DNA of 10,337 nucleotides from B1 sp964443415 (GCA_964443415.1 CAYUDC010000098.1:1-10337), one strand, 5' to 3'. Positions 1-6,756 are shown, counted from the stretch's first letter. Notes: generated by a model from the letters alone, not told the origin. Numbers and translations are program-made.

Positions 1-129
1 AAAACCCAAGAAACCATTGGCAGACTTATTTCATTTGGTATTCGTGCTAGCTGGACTGATGCCGAGCTGAAAGATTTAGTAGGAAAAATGACTCAATCAA
101 TTCATCAAGCACTTTCTATCACGGCTTAA
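1..129 (+). CDS. kdnA: C-terminal end of a PLP-dependent (DegT/DnrJ/EryC1/StrS-like) aminotransferase, probably KdnA (partial)
   Basis: An open frame enters from the left edge in frame 1 and ends at TAA 127-129, giving 42 residues. The peptide contains GRLISFGIRASWTDAEL followed by an amphipathic helix ending in SIHQALSITA. This resembles the last strand and helix of sugar aminotransferases, where a 'I..G....WT.eel..l...i...l' pattern closes the small domain. The catalytic lysine and PLP pocket lie outside the window, so the fold cannot be proved here. The stop is 9 bases before the KdnB-like dehydrogenase, and KdnA (8-amino-3,8-dideoxy-manno-octulosonate aminotransferase) is the known partner of KdnB, transaminating the C8 aldehyde that KdnB makes. 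The name therefore rests largely on context. A different sugar aminotransferase remains possible. Confidence 0.62.
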   Translation, partial: KTQETIGRLISFGIRASWTDAELKDLVGKMTQSIHQALSITA

Positions 130-138
130 ATCTCTTTC

Positions 139-1221
139 ATGGCACATAAAAATTTTAAGTCGATAGAAAAAACTGTTTTTGGTAGAGGCAGTTTCGCGCA
201 GCTTGCAGACATCGTGGCTCCCATCAGAGAAAGAAATCAAAAGTATTTTGTTTACATCGTAGACAATTATTTTAAAGGAAAGCCACTTGCCATGCAATTG
301 CAAGCATTACCAGAAGATGAAATTTACTTTATAGATGTTGATCCCCATGAGCCAACCACCGAACAAATAGATCAATTACGAGACGAGATCCTTGCAAAAA
401 AAGGATTACCCAGTGGTTTAATTGGTATTGGTGGTGGAAGTATCATGGATATTGCCAAAGCTTTGGCTTTGATGCTCACCAATGAAGGTTCATCGGTTCA
501 ATACCAAGGATTAAACCTCATTAAAAAACCAGGTGTTTACCACCTAGGCGTGCCCACTATTTCTGGCACAGGTGCAGAGTGCAGCATGACTGCCGTGCTT
601 ACTGGGCCTGAAAAGAAATTGGGTTTAAAATGCGATTGGACCATTTTTGATCAGGTGATACTAGATTCTGAATTAACCGAAAGTGTACCAACCGATAAAT
701 GGTTCTACACTGGCATGGATACTTTTATTCATTGTATAGAAAGTAGGGATGGCATTTTAAATAATGCTTATAGCTTTGCTTATGGTGAGCAGTCTCTTAA
801 GTTATGTAGAGAGGTATATCTTGGAGAAAATGCCGGACGTTCTCCCGAGAATGATGATAAATTAATGGTTGCCTCCTTGATGGGTGGATTAAGTTTAACG
901 TATTCGGAAGTGGGTATTTGCCATGCTTTAAGTTATGGATTAAGCAAAATTTTTGGTGAGAAACATTGTTATGCCAATTGCTTAGCCTTTCAACATTTAG
1001 GAGATTATTATCCAGAAGGTGTGGCAGAATTTAAAACCATGCTGCAACAGCATCAAATCACCCTACCTCAGGGCCTTAGTAAAGCTTGGAGCGAGGAGGA
1101 AATTACCGCCATGGCGCAAGTGGCCTATAATCTTCCACACATGTGGAACCATGCCATAGGTACTGATTGGAAAGAAAAAATTACTTTAGACACGATTAAA
1201 GACTTATTTAGAAGATTGTAA
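139..1221 (+). CDS. kdnB: Iron-type alcohol dehydrogenase family protein, 3-deoxy-D-manno-octulosonate 8-oxidase (KdnB-like)
   Basis: This 360-residue protein has the two-domain layout of group III metal-dependent alcohol dehydrogenases. The N-terminal nucleotide-binding half carries IGIGGGSIMDIAKAL (about 95-109) and PTISGTGAECSMT (139-151). The C-terminal half supplies the metal ligands, seen as Asp194 and His198 in GMDTFIHCIES, His262 in GICHALSYGL and His276 in GEKHCYANC; all four are present. Within this family, KdnB oxidises the C8 hydroxyl of Kdo to the aldehyde, which KdnA then aminates to Kdo8N, a charge-altering variant of the lipid A-proximal sugar. Assignment to KdnB rather than a general alcohol dehydrogenase follows from its position between an aminotransferase tail and kdsA, and from overall resemblance to KdnB proteins recalled from memory. 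The ATG at 139 is 9 bases after the previous stop and kdsA starts 1 base after its own stop, so the three are probably co-transcribed. Expected to be cytoplasmic. Confidence 0.85.
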   Translation: MAHKNFKSIEKTVFGRGSFAQLADIVAPIRERNQKYFVYIVDNYFKGKPLAMQLQALPEDEIYFIDVDPHEPTTEQIDQLRDEILAKKGLPSGLIGIGGGSIMDIAKALALMLTNEGSSVQYQGLNLIKKPGVYHLGVPTISGTGAECSMTAVLTGPEKKLGLKCDWTIFDQVILDSELTESVPTDKWFYTGMDTFIHCIESRDGILNNAYSFAYGEQSLKLCREVYLGENAGRSPENDDKLMVASLMGGLSLTYSEVGICHALSYGLSKIFGEKHCYANCLAFQHLGDYYPEGVAEFKTMLQQHQITLPQGLSKAWSEEEITAMAQVAYNLPHMWNHAIGTDWKEKITLDTIKDLFRRL

Positions 1222-1222
1222 C

Positions 1223-2053
1223 ATGACAAAAATTGTAAAGGTTGGTGATATCGAATGTGGTTCAGATGAGTTATTTCTTATCTCGGGCCCTTGTGTAATC
1301 GAAGAAGAATCGATTATGATGAAAACCGCAGAAATGCTTAAAGAAGTTTCTGAAAGGTTAAAAATTAAGGTGATTTATAAATCATCCTTTCAAAAAGATA
1401 ACCGCAGTAGCTTAAAATATTATGATGGCCCTGGATTGTCGGCAGGTGTTAAAATGTTGGCCAAAATAAGAGAGCAGTTTGGCTTTCCTATATTAACCGA
1501 TGTGCATTATCCAGACCAAGCCACTGCCGCCGGCGAGGTGGTTGATGTTATTCAAATTCCTGCCTACCTATGTATGCAAAGTACCCTCTTAGTGGCTTCT
1601 GCCAAAACAGGTAAGGTGGTAAACATCAAACATGGTCAGTTTTTGGCACCAGATAACATGAAGCACCCTGTTGCCAAATGTGTAGAAAGTGGTAACGACC
1701 AAATCATTCTAACCGAACGTGGTTATACTTTTGGCTATAACGACCTTATCGTGGACCCAAGAAGTTTCTATCATTTAAGAAACATTGGATATCCTGTTGT
1801 ATTTGATGTTACCCATTGCGTAAGAAAATATGGTACACCAAGCGCCGACCCAAATGGTGGTGCCCGTGAATTTTTACCAGTATTAAGCCGAGCTGGCGTA
1901 GCAGCAGGGGTAGATGGCGTTTTTATAGAAACTCATCCTGAGCCTGCAAAAGCCTTATGCGATGCGGCCTCCCAATTATGTGTATATGATTTAGAAGAGT
2001 TTTTGAAACCATTAATTGAATTACATCAAGTAGAACTAAAATATAGAAAGTAA
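1223..2053 (+). CDS. kdsA: 3-deoxy-8-phosphooctulonate synthase (KDO-8-phosphate synthase), metal-dependent type
   Basis: The 276-residue product is full length for KdsA, a TIM barrel enzyme that condenses phosphoenolpyruvate with D-arabinose 5-phosphate to give Kdo 8-phosphate. Visible landmarks are SGPCVIE (21-27), KSSFQKDNRSSLKYYDGPGL (53-72), ILTDVH (90-95), NIKHGQFLAP (134-143), ERGYTFGYNDLIVDPRS (165-181), DVTH with His198, and ETHPEPAKALCDAAS (236-250). Cys24 stands where metal-independent enzymes have Asn, and His198, Glu236 and Asp247 complete the expected metal site, so this is the metal-requiring class. The usual C-D-G-P-N stretch near the C-terminus reads C-D-A-A-S (246-250), a departure in the active-site loop. 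It begins 1 base after kdnB, and its TAA overlaps the next ATG (TAATG), which points to translational coupling. Cytoplasmic. Confidence 0.97.
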   Translation: MTKIVKVGDIECGSDELFLISGPCVIEEESIMMKTAEMLKEVSERLKIKVIYKSSFQKDNRSSLKYYDGPGLSAGVKMLAKIREQFGFPILTDVHYPDQATAAGEVVDVIQIPAYLCMQSTLLVASAKTGKVVNIKHGQFLAPDNMKHPVAKCVESGNDQIILTERGYTFGYNDLIVDPRSFYHLRNIGYPVVFDVTHCVRKYGTPSADPNGGAREFLPVLSRAGVAAGVDGVFIETHPEPAKALCDAASQLCVYDLEEFLKPLIELHQVELKYRK

Positions 2054-2727
2054 TGAAAGCCTTACCCCTAAAATCCGTTCTTACCATTTTGTTGTTGTTG
2101 TGTTTTTGGTTTGAACCAAACCATGCTTATGCGCAATACGAAAGACCCAGAGAAGTAAACAACACTGGTGGAAAAACTGCCAATACCTTTTTGAGCTTTG
2201 GCTCAGGGCTAAAGCACAAATACGGATTAATTGGCTTGGGGGTTGGGATGAAGTTGGGTGAAAATGTGTTAGGTGAGTTAAACCTTGGCTTAGGTATTTA
2301 TGGTTTTAAAACAGGTATTACTGCTGTATTTAATGCTGGCTCAAACAAAAAATGGAGGCCAACCTTAGGTTTGTCAAGAGTTTCTGGACTTGAAGAAGTT
2401 GAAATGGAGGTAGAGGTAGTTCATAATTTGATAATTTATAAAACTACCACCAAGTTAGACTTACCAGAAGCAATTGTTCTTACTCCTGGCTTTCAAAGAG
2501 TGTTTATGTTTAGAAATGGCAGTAACCTTGCGTTAGATTTTGGTATCGCTATTGGGCTTAATAATTTTGATCCAAGGTTTTCGGATCAAAGTGTTTTAAT
2601 TAATGGTATTGTTACACCCGCCTCCGAAGTTGAATTAACCAAAATTCAAAAACAAGCCATTAGATTTGCTGGTCCAACCGGCCTATCCATTGGTTTAAGC
2701 TATAACTTTGGCTTGGGCTTAAAATAA
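2053..2727 (+). CDS. Exported small beta-barrel-like outer membrane protein of unknown function
   Basis: I do not recognise the family. The 224-residue product starts with a clear signal peptide: Lys2 and Lys7, a hydrophobic core from about 9 to 20 (VLTILLLLCFWF), and a probable signal peptidase I site after AYA (about residue 27). No lipoprotein cysteine follows. The mature part is rich in glycine and alternating hydrophobic residues, for example KYGLIGLGVGMKLGENVL, NLGLGIYGFKTGITAVF, LALDFGIAIGLNN and a final LSIGLSYNFGLGLK, as expected for amphipathic strands of an 8- to 10-strand barrel. An acidic, less strand-like stretch (EEVEMEVEVVHN) sits mid-protein. The ATG overlaps the kdsA stop as TAATG, so its production is tied to Kdo synthesis; a role at the LPS-bearing outer membrane is an inference only. 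The following gene has its own promoter, so this is likely the last gene of the kdnA-kdnB-kdsA transcript. Confidence 0.75.
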   Translation: MKALPLKSVLTILLLLCFWFEPNHAYAQYERPREVNNTGGKTANTFLSFGSGLKHKYGLIGLGVGMKLGENVLGELNLGLGIYGFKTGITAVFNAGSNKKWRPTLGLSRVSGLEEVEMEVEVVHNLIIYKTTTKLDLPEAIVLTPGFQRVFMFRNGSNLALDFGIAIGLNNFDPRFSDQSVLINGIVTPASEVELTKIQKQAIRFAGPTGLSIGLSYNFGLGLK

Positions 2728-2733
2728 CCAATG

Positions 2734-2764
2734 TTCGGAAAATTGACTGAAAAGATTATTTTTG
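2734..2764 (+). promoter_or_regulatory. Bacteroidota-type promoter for the transaldolase-CBS gene
   Basis: TTCG at 2734-2737 (one mismatch to TTTG) is followed by exactly 19 bases and then TATTTTTG at 2757-2764, which fits TAnnTTTG fully. Transcription would start near 2770, leaving a leader of roughly 25-30 bases before the ATG at 2798. It lies in the 70-base gap after the outer membrane protein gene. No hairpin terminator for the preceding genes is obvious in that gap. Confidence 0.6.
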
Positions 2765-2797
2765 CCCCCGTTCTATCTTATTTAGACTTATATACAA

Positions 2798-3808
2798 ATG
2801 GAATTATACTTAGATTCAGCTAACCTAAAAGAAATTGAAGAAGGCTTTAAATTGGGCATTCTTAATGGATTAACCACCACCCCAACTTTCATGCAACGTG
2901 AAGGTATTACCGATGTGGATGGGATGATTGTTAAATTGTCGAAAATTGTACCTGTACTTCAAATTGAGGCTTTAGGTGATACCGCTGAGGATGTTTTGGC
3001 AGAAGCAAAAAGACAGTTGGCTCTTGGTTTAGACCCAAAGAAAACGGTATTTAAAATTCCGGTTTCATTAGAAGGTGTAAGAGCTTGCAGATTGTTAAGA
3101 AACGAAGGATTATTAGTAAATGTACATTTAGTTTATACCCTTCAACAAGCGTATATGGCTATGCATGCTGGTGCTACTTATGTTTGCCCTTTGGTGGGTA
3201 GGTTGCAAGACCAAGGTCATGATGCCCTCGATTTAGTAGCACAAATTGTAAATGCAGTAGACCATTATGGTTATGATACCAAAGTAATGTTCTCATCAGT
3301 AAGAAATGTGGAGCATGTAAGAAATGCGTTAAACCTAGGTGTTCATACGATTACTGTGCCATTAAAGATATTAAAGCAATTAACCGAAAACCACTTTACC
3401 TCTGTTGGTACCGAGCAGTTTATTCACGATACTCGTTTGATGACGGTAAAGGTGAAAGAGGCCATCAATGGGGTAAACCCGATTGTGAGTGCCGATACCA
3501 CCTTGGTAGATGCTATCGTAAAAATGACCGAATATGGTTTTGGAGCCATTACCATTGTTAATGCAGATGGCAGCTTAAAAGGGGTGTTCACCGATGGTGA
3601 TTTGCGCAGAAAAATTCAAGCAGAAGGCAGAGATGTCCTAAGCAAAAAAATGGGAGACTTTACGTACGGCGATGCCAAAGCGGTAGAGGCTGGAGCTTTG
3701 TTAAATGATGCTGCTCAAATTTTAAAGGCTACCAAAGTTGATACTTTATTGGTAACCGAAAATGGAAAACCTGTTGGAATGCTAGACATTCAAGACTTAG
3801 AAGCATAA
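2798..3808 (+). CDS. Transaldolase/fructose-6-phosphate aldolase-like domain fused to a KdsD-type CBS-domain pair
   Basis: Residues 1 to about 220 align by eye along their length with the small class I aldolases TalC and FSA: MELYLDSANL with Asp6, TTTPT (26-30), QIEALG with Glu57, FKIPVS with the Schiff-base Lys86, VGRLQDQG (133-140), KVMFSSVRN (162-170) and VPLKIL. Residues about 228 to 336 are two CBS motifs ending in GVFTDGDLRRKI (262-273) and PVGMLDIQDL (325-334). This is the signature of the regulatory tail of KdsD arabinose-5-phosphate isomerases, which normally follows a SIS domain. The catalytic lysine is kept, but the Asn of the TTNPS loop is Thr28 and the aromatic residue before VGR (Tyr in FSA, Phe in TalC) is Leu132, so substrate choice has probably shifted. 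Lying between kdsA and kdsC, it may make or control arabinose 5-phosphate. It has its own promoter and terminator. Domain calls are firm; the reaction is inferred. Confidence 0.88.
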   Translation: MELYLDSANLKEIEEGFKLGILNGLTTTPTFMQREGITDVDGMIVKLSKIVPVLQIEALGDTAEDVLAEAKRQLALGLDPKKTVFKIPVSLEGVRACRLLRNEGLLVNVHLVYTLQQAYMAMHAGATYVCPLVGRLQDQGHDALDLVAQIVNAVDHYGYDTKVMFSSVRNVEHVRNALNLGVHTITVPLKILKQLTENHFTSVGTEQFIHDTRLMTVKVKEAINGVNPIVSADTTLVDAIVKMTEYGFGAITIVNADGSLKGVFTDGDLRRKIQAEGRDVLSKKMGDFTYGDAKAVEAGALLNDAAQILKATKVDTLLVTENGKPVGMLDIQDLEA

Positions 3809-3824
3809 CCTAAATTAATATTAT

Positions 3825-3850
3825 AAAAGCCGCTTATAGCGGCTTTTTTT
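3825..3850 (+). terminator. Intrinsic terminator after the transaldolase-CBS gene
   Basis: AAAAGCCGC (3825-3833) pairs perfectly with GCGGCTTTT (3839-3847) across a short TTATA loop, and the T run continues to 3850. This is a textbook rho-independent hairpin. The run of seven T ends exactly where the next ATG (3851) begins, so it sits inside any transcript that would carry kdsC from the upstream promoter. Confidence 0.88.
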
Positions 3851-4570
3851 ATGAGCCAACATATGAATGATATTCAGTTTATATTCGAACAAATAGGAGG
3901 GCAGTTTAATGCAAATGCAGAAGCAATGTCCTTTAAATTAAAGGGCATCAAAGCTTTTGTGTTTGATTGGGATGGTGTGTTTAACAATGCCGTAAAAAAC
4001 GAGAATAAGAGCAGTAATTTTAACGAAGCAGATAGTATGGGAACCAATATGCTTAGGTTCAGCCATTATCTAAAAAACCAACAATTGCCTAAAACCGCTA
4101 TTATATCTGGCGAAAAAAACGAGTTCGCTTTTTACTTTTCGGAAAGAGAACACTTTGATGCTTGTTATTATAAAGTGCCCAATAAAATTATTGCCTTAGA
4201 CCATTTTTGCGCTGAGCACGGCATTAAACGAGAAGAAGTTTGCTATACTTTTGACGATGTGCTGGATTTGAGCATTGCCGAAGTTTGTGGTCTTCGTATG
4301 ATGATTCATCGCAAGGCAAATCCGCTTTTTAGAAATTACCTCATTAAAAACAACTTGGTGGATTATATCACAGGTGCAGAAAGTGGCAATTTTGCAGTGA
4401 GAGAAACCACAGAATTATTAATGGGGTTGAACCAAAATTATGATGCCTGTATGGACGAAAGAAAAGACTTTTCGCCAGTCTATCAAACCTATTTAGGTAG
4501 AAGGCAAGAGGTTCAAACCAAGTTCTTCTTCATAGAGAATCATCAGGTTCAGGTGTCTGAAAGACCTTAA
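3851..4570 (+). CDS. kdsC: KdsC-like HAD-superfamily 3-deoxy-D-manno-octulosonate 8-phosphate phosphatase
   Basis: The product is a C0-type (capless) HAD phosphatase that would remove the phosphate from Kdo 8-phosphate. With the start at 3851 it has 239 residues, against about 170-190 for typical KdsC. Motif I is FVFDWDGVFNN (nucleophile Asp39, acid/base Asp41), motif II is Ser86 in IISGE, the motif III lysine is Lys112 in VPNKIIAL, and motif IV is FDDVLD (Asp135, Asp136). GNFAVRE (179-185) matches the GRGAVRE tail motif of KdsC. The loop that reads RDGxG in standard KdsC is ADSMG here, and about 45 residues continue beyond the core with no recognisable domain. Met1 lies flush against a terminator's T run; Met5 (3863) and Met26 (3926) are alternative starts, Met26 giving the usual KdsC N-terminus. 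Its TAA overlaps the ppk1 stop on the other strand. Phosphatase identity is strong; Kdo8P specificity rests on context. Confidence 0.86.
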   Translation: MSQHMNDIQFIFEQIGGQFNANAEAMSFKLKGIKAFVFDWDGVFNNAVKNENKSSNFNEADSMGTNMLRFSHYLKNQQLPKTAIISGEKNEFAFYFSEREHFDACYYKVPNKIIALDHFCAEHGIKREEVCYTFDDVLDLSIAEVCGLRMMIHRKANPLFRNYLIKNNLVDYITGAESGNFAVRETTELLMGLNQNYDACMDERKDFSPVYQTYLGRRQEVQTKFFFIENHQVQVSERP

Positions 4571-6648
4571 CTACTCTTGTTTTTTAAATAGTGATAGGAG
4601 GCATTCTGTGAACCATTAGCAGTAGCTCCTGGACCTGAGTGAAGAAATAAGGTATCGTTTACTCCATCTATTTTCCTAGCTTTTGCTTGGTCATTCCATT
4701 GTAAATTTAGAATATCCATTACACCTTGTTTGGCCTCAGTATCATAAATAGGAAAAGCACATTCTACCCGGTTAATTAAGTTTCTTGTCATCCAATCTGC
4801 CGAGGCCAGGTAAACCTTTTCTTTGCCATCATTGCCAAATACATATACTCTGGCATGCTCTAAGAACCTATCGATGATGCTAATTACTTGAATGTTTTCA
4901 CTGCTATTTTTTATGCCTGGTACCAAACAACAAATGCCTCTTACGATTAATTTTATTTGCACGCCTGCATTGCTAGCATCATACAATTTCTTTATAACAT
5001 CAATGTCTACAAGAGAATTCATTTTTGCCATGATCCAGGCTTTTTTGCCTTGTTTGGCAAAAGCAATTTCTTTGTCTATTAATTCCAAAAACTGCTTTTT
5101 CATGAAATCTGGTGCTACTAACAAATGCTGATAAGGTCCTCTTTTGATACTTGCAAAGAGGTAATCTGCCAACCAATCTACCTCTTGGGTGATTCTTGTG
5201 TCTTTGGTAAATAAGCAAAAATCACTATACAATCTAGCAGTTACACCATTATAATTCCCTGTAGATAAATGGGCATACCTCACGGTTTTGCCTTCTTCTT
5301 TGCGGTAAATCAAGCAAATTTTGGCATGCACTTTTTGCCCAGGTTTGCCAAAATGAACTTGTGCACCAGCTTCTTGTAATTGGTTGGTCCAATAGATATT
5401 TGATTCTTCATCAAAACGGGCCTGCAGCTCCATTAATACAATCACCTTTTTGCCATTTTTTACTGCATTTATCAAAGCATTTACTACATTACTGTTTTTA
5501 GCAACACGATATAAGGTAATGAAAATGGTACTAACCTTTGGATCGATGGCAGCCTCACGCAAAAAACGAATGAGATAATCAAAGCTCTGGTAGGGCATGT
5601 GCAGCAAAATATCTTTTTGGCTGATGGCATCAAAAGTTAGTTGCTGGTTCTCGAAAGCAGGAACAGGTATAGGAGCTTGCGGAGCAAAGTAAAATTCGGG
5701 TCGAGCAATTTTAGGAAAATCCATAAAATCTTTGAAGTTATGGTATCTACTTCCCGGTATAAGGTTTACATTTCTTAAATCTAACTTCTTAATCAATAGT
5801 TCTAACATCTCTTTGGGCATGGCTTCGTCGTACACAAAGCGCGTAGGAATGCCTTTAGAACGTTGTTTTAAACTCTTTTGAAGTTTATCCAATAGATTTA
5901 CTTGATAATCATTTTCGTCTCTGCTAATCTCATATTCGGCATCACGGGTAATTTTAATGATATATCCTTCGAAAGAGGCATAATCAAAAATAGAAAAGAT
6001 GCGCTTAAGATTCAGTCGAATGATATCTTCGAGCAACACGATATGAATATCATTTTGGGTAAGTGGTAATGAATAGAACCTGCTGATGATATTGGTAGGA
6101 ACTTCAATGATGGCATGCTTAGGCGGTAGTCCGCTTTGGCTTTGTTTCATCCTCACTGCTAAATAAATGCTGCGGTCTTTTAGGTGAGGAGTGTGCTTAA
6201 GTTCGTCAATCACTACTGGAAAGAGCTGATTGAGTACATTGGTTTTAAAGTATTCTCTTATTAAATCTCTTTCGGTATCGGTTACTTGGGATTCATTGAG
6301 TAAGAAAATGCCGTTTCTATTGAGTTCGGGAAGCAGCATTTGATCATAGATTTCGTTGAACTTATTTTGCAGTACCAGTACATTTCTTTGAATTTCTGCT
6401 AGCACTTCATCTGGCGAATTTTGGTATTCTGAGATGGCTTTTTTGCCATTTACCCTTTGCAATCGCCTAATTTGGGCTACGCGTACCCTAAAGAACTCAT
6501 CGAGATTAGACGAAAAAATGGCCAAGAATTTTATACGCTCCATGAGCGGATTGCTCGGGTTTTCTGCTTCTTGTAAAACCCTTTCGTTAAAACTAAGCCA
6601 ACTGATTTCTCGGTCTTTGAATAAATGTCCTTTTCGGTCTTTAATCAT
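4567..6648 (-). CDS. ppk1: Polyphosphate kinase 1
   Basis: The 693-residue protein is normal length for PPK1, which transfers the gamma-phosphate of ATP reversibly onto polyphosphate. The four-part layout is visible: an N-terminal helical domain (DREISWLSFNERVLQEA, 12-28, and FLAIFSSNLDEFFRVRV, 41-57), a head domain, and two PLD-like catalytic domains. The autophosphorylated histidine is His441 in KVHAKICLIY, and the second conserved histidine is His598 in FLEHARVYVF. Other landmarks are MPYQSFDYLIRFLREAA (351-367), ITLYRVAKNS (377-386), LMELQARFDEESNIYW (405-420), YAHLSTGNYN (458-467) and SADWMTRNLINRVE (616-629). ATG at 6648 precedes the conserved N-terminus directly and has a promoter 6 bases upstream. 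The gene stands alone, convergent with kdsC over 4 shared bases and with no terminator evident at that junction. Nothing suggests inactivity. Confidence 0.97.
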   Translation of the reverse strand: MIKDRKGHLFKDREISWLSFNERVLQEAENPSNPLMERIKFLAIFSSNLDEFFRVRVAQIRRLQRVNGKKAISEYQNSPDEVLAEIQRNVLVLQNKFNEIYDQMLLPELNRNGIFLLNESQVTDTERDLIREYFKTNVLNQLFPVVIDELKHTPHLKDRSIYLAVRMKQSQSGLPPKHAIIEVPTNIISRFYSLPLTQNDIHIVLLEDIIRLNLKRIFSIFDYASFEGYIIKITRDAEYEISRDENDYQVNLLDKLQKSLKQRSKGIPTRFVYDEAMPKEMLELLIKKLDLRNVNLIPGSRYHNFKDFMDFPKIARPEFYFAPQAPIPVPAFENQQLTFDAISQKDILLHMPYQSFDYLIRFLREAAIDPKVSTIFITLYRVAKNSNVVNALINAVKNGKKVIVLMELQARFDEESNIYWTNQLQEAGAQVHFGKPGQKVHAKICLIYRKEEGKTVRYAHLSTGNYNGVTARLYSDFCLFTKDTRITQEVDWLADYLFASIKRGPYQHLLVAPDFMKKQFLELIDKEIAFAKQGKKAWIMAKMNSLVDIDVIKKLYDASNAGVQIKLIVRGICCLVPGIKNSSENIQVISIIDRFLEHARVYVFGNDGKEKVYLASADWMTRNLINRVECAFPIYDTEAKQGVMDILNLQWNDQAKARKIDGVNDTLFLHSGPGATANGSQNASYHYLKNKSS

Positions 6649-6654
6649 GTGTCA

Positions 6655-6686
6655 CAAAGCTAAGCTTATCAAAGGCCAAAGTCAAC
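6655..6686 (-). promoter_or_regulatory. Promoter of ppk1, giving a very short or absent leader
   Basis: Read on the minus strand, TAGCTTTG (6662-6655) matches TAnnTTTG, with GTTG (6686-6683) 20 bases upstream as the -33 element. Only 6 bases separate the -7 box from the ppk1 ATG, so transcription would start at or next to the start codon. The whole 108-base gap between ppk1 and the osmC stop holds nothing else I can support. Confidence 0.5.
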
Positions 6687-6756
6687 TTGCTTTATGAGTC
6701 AGTATGTTAAGTTTGTGTTAAGAAGGTTTGACCCAAGCTAGTTTTGAAAATGCTAA

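Noticed and set aside
97..303. Open frame of 68 codons on the minus strand
   Set aside because: It lies across the KdnA tail and KdnB start in antisense and its product resembles nothing; treated as a shadow.
2743..2764. TTG at 2743-2745 as the -33 element of the transaldolase-CBS promoter
   Set aside because: It is only 11 bases from the -7 box; TTCG at 2734-2737 has the right 19-base spacing.
3895..3911. AGGAGG (3895-3900) with an ATG 8 bases on (3909), looking like an ideal ribosome binding site
   Set aside because: That ATG is out of frame with kdsC and opens only ten codons; the site is inside the kdsC reading frame and Shine-Dalgarno signals are little used in this phylum.
4892..5218. 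Open frames within ppk1 on the plus strand and in another minus frame
   Set aside because: They are covered entirely by the well-conserved ppk1 coding sequence.
6434..6697. Plus-strand open frame of 87 codons antisense to the ppk1 start
   Set aside because: It overlaps conserved ppk1 N-terminal codons and the ppk1 promoter, with no protein-like features.
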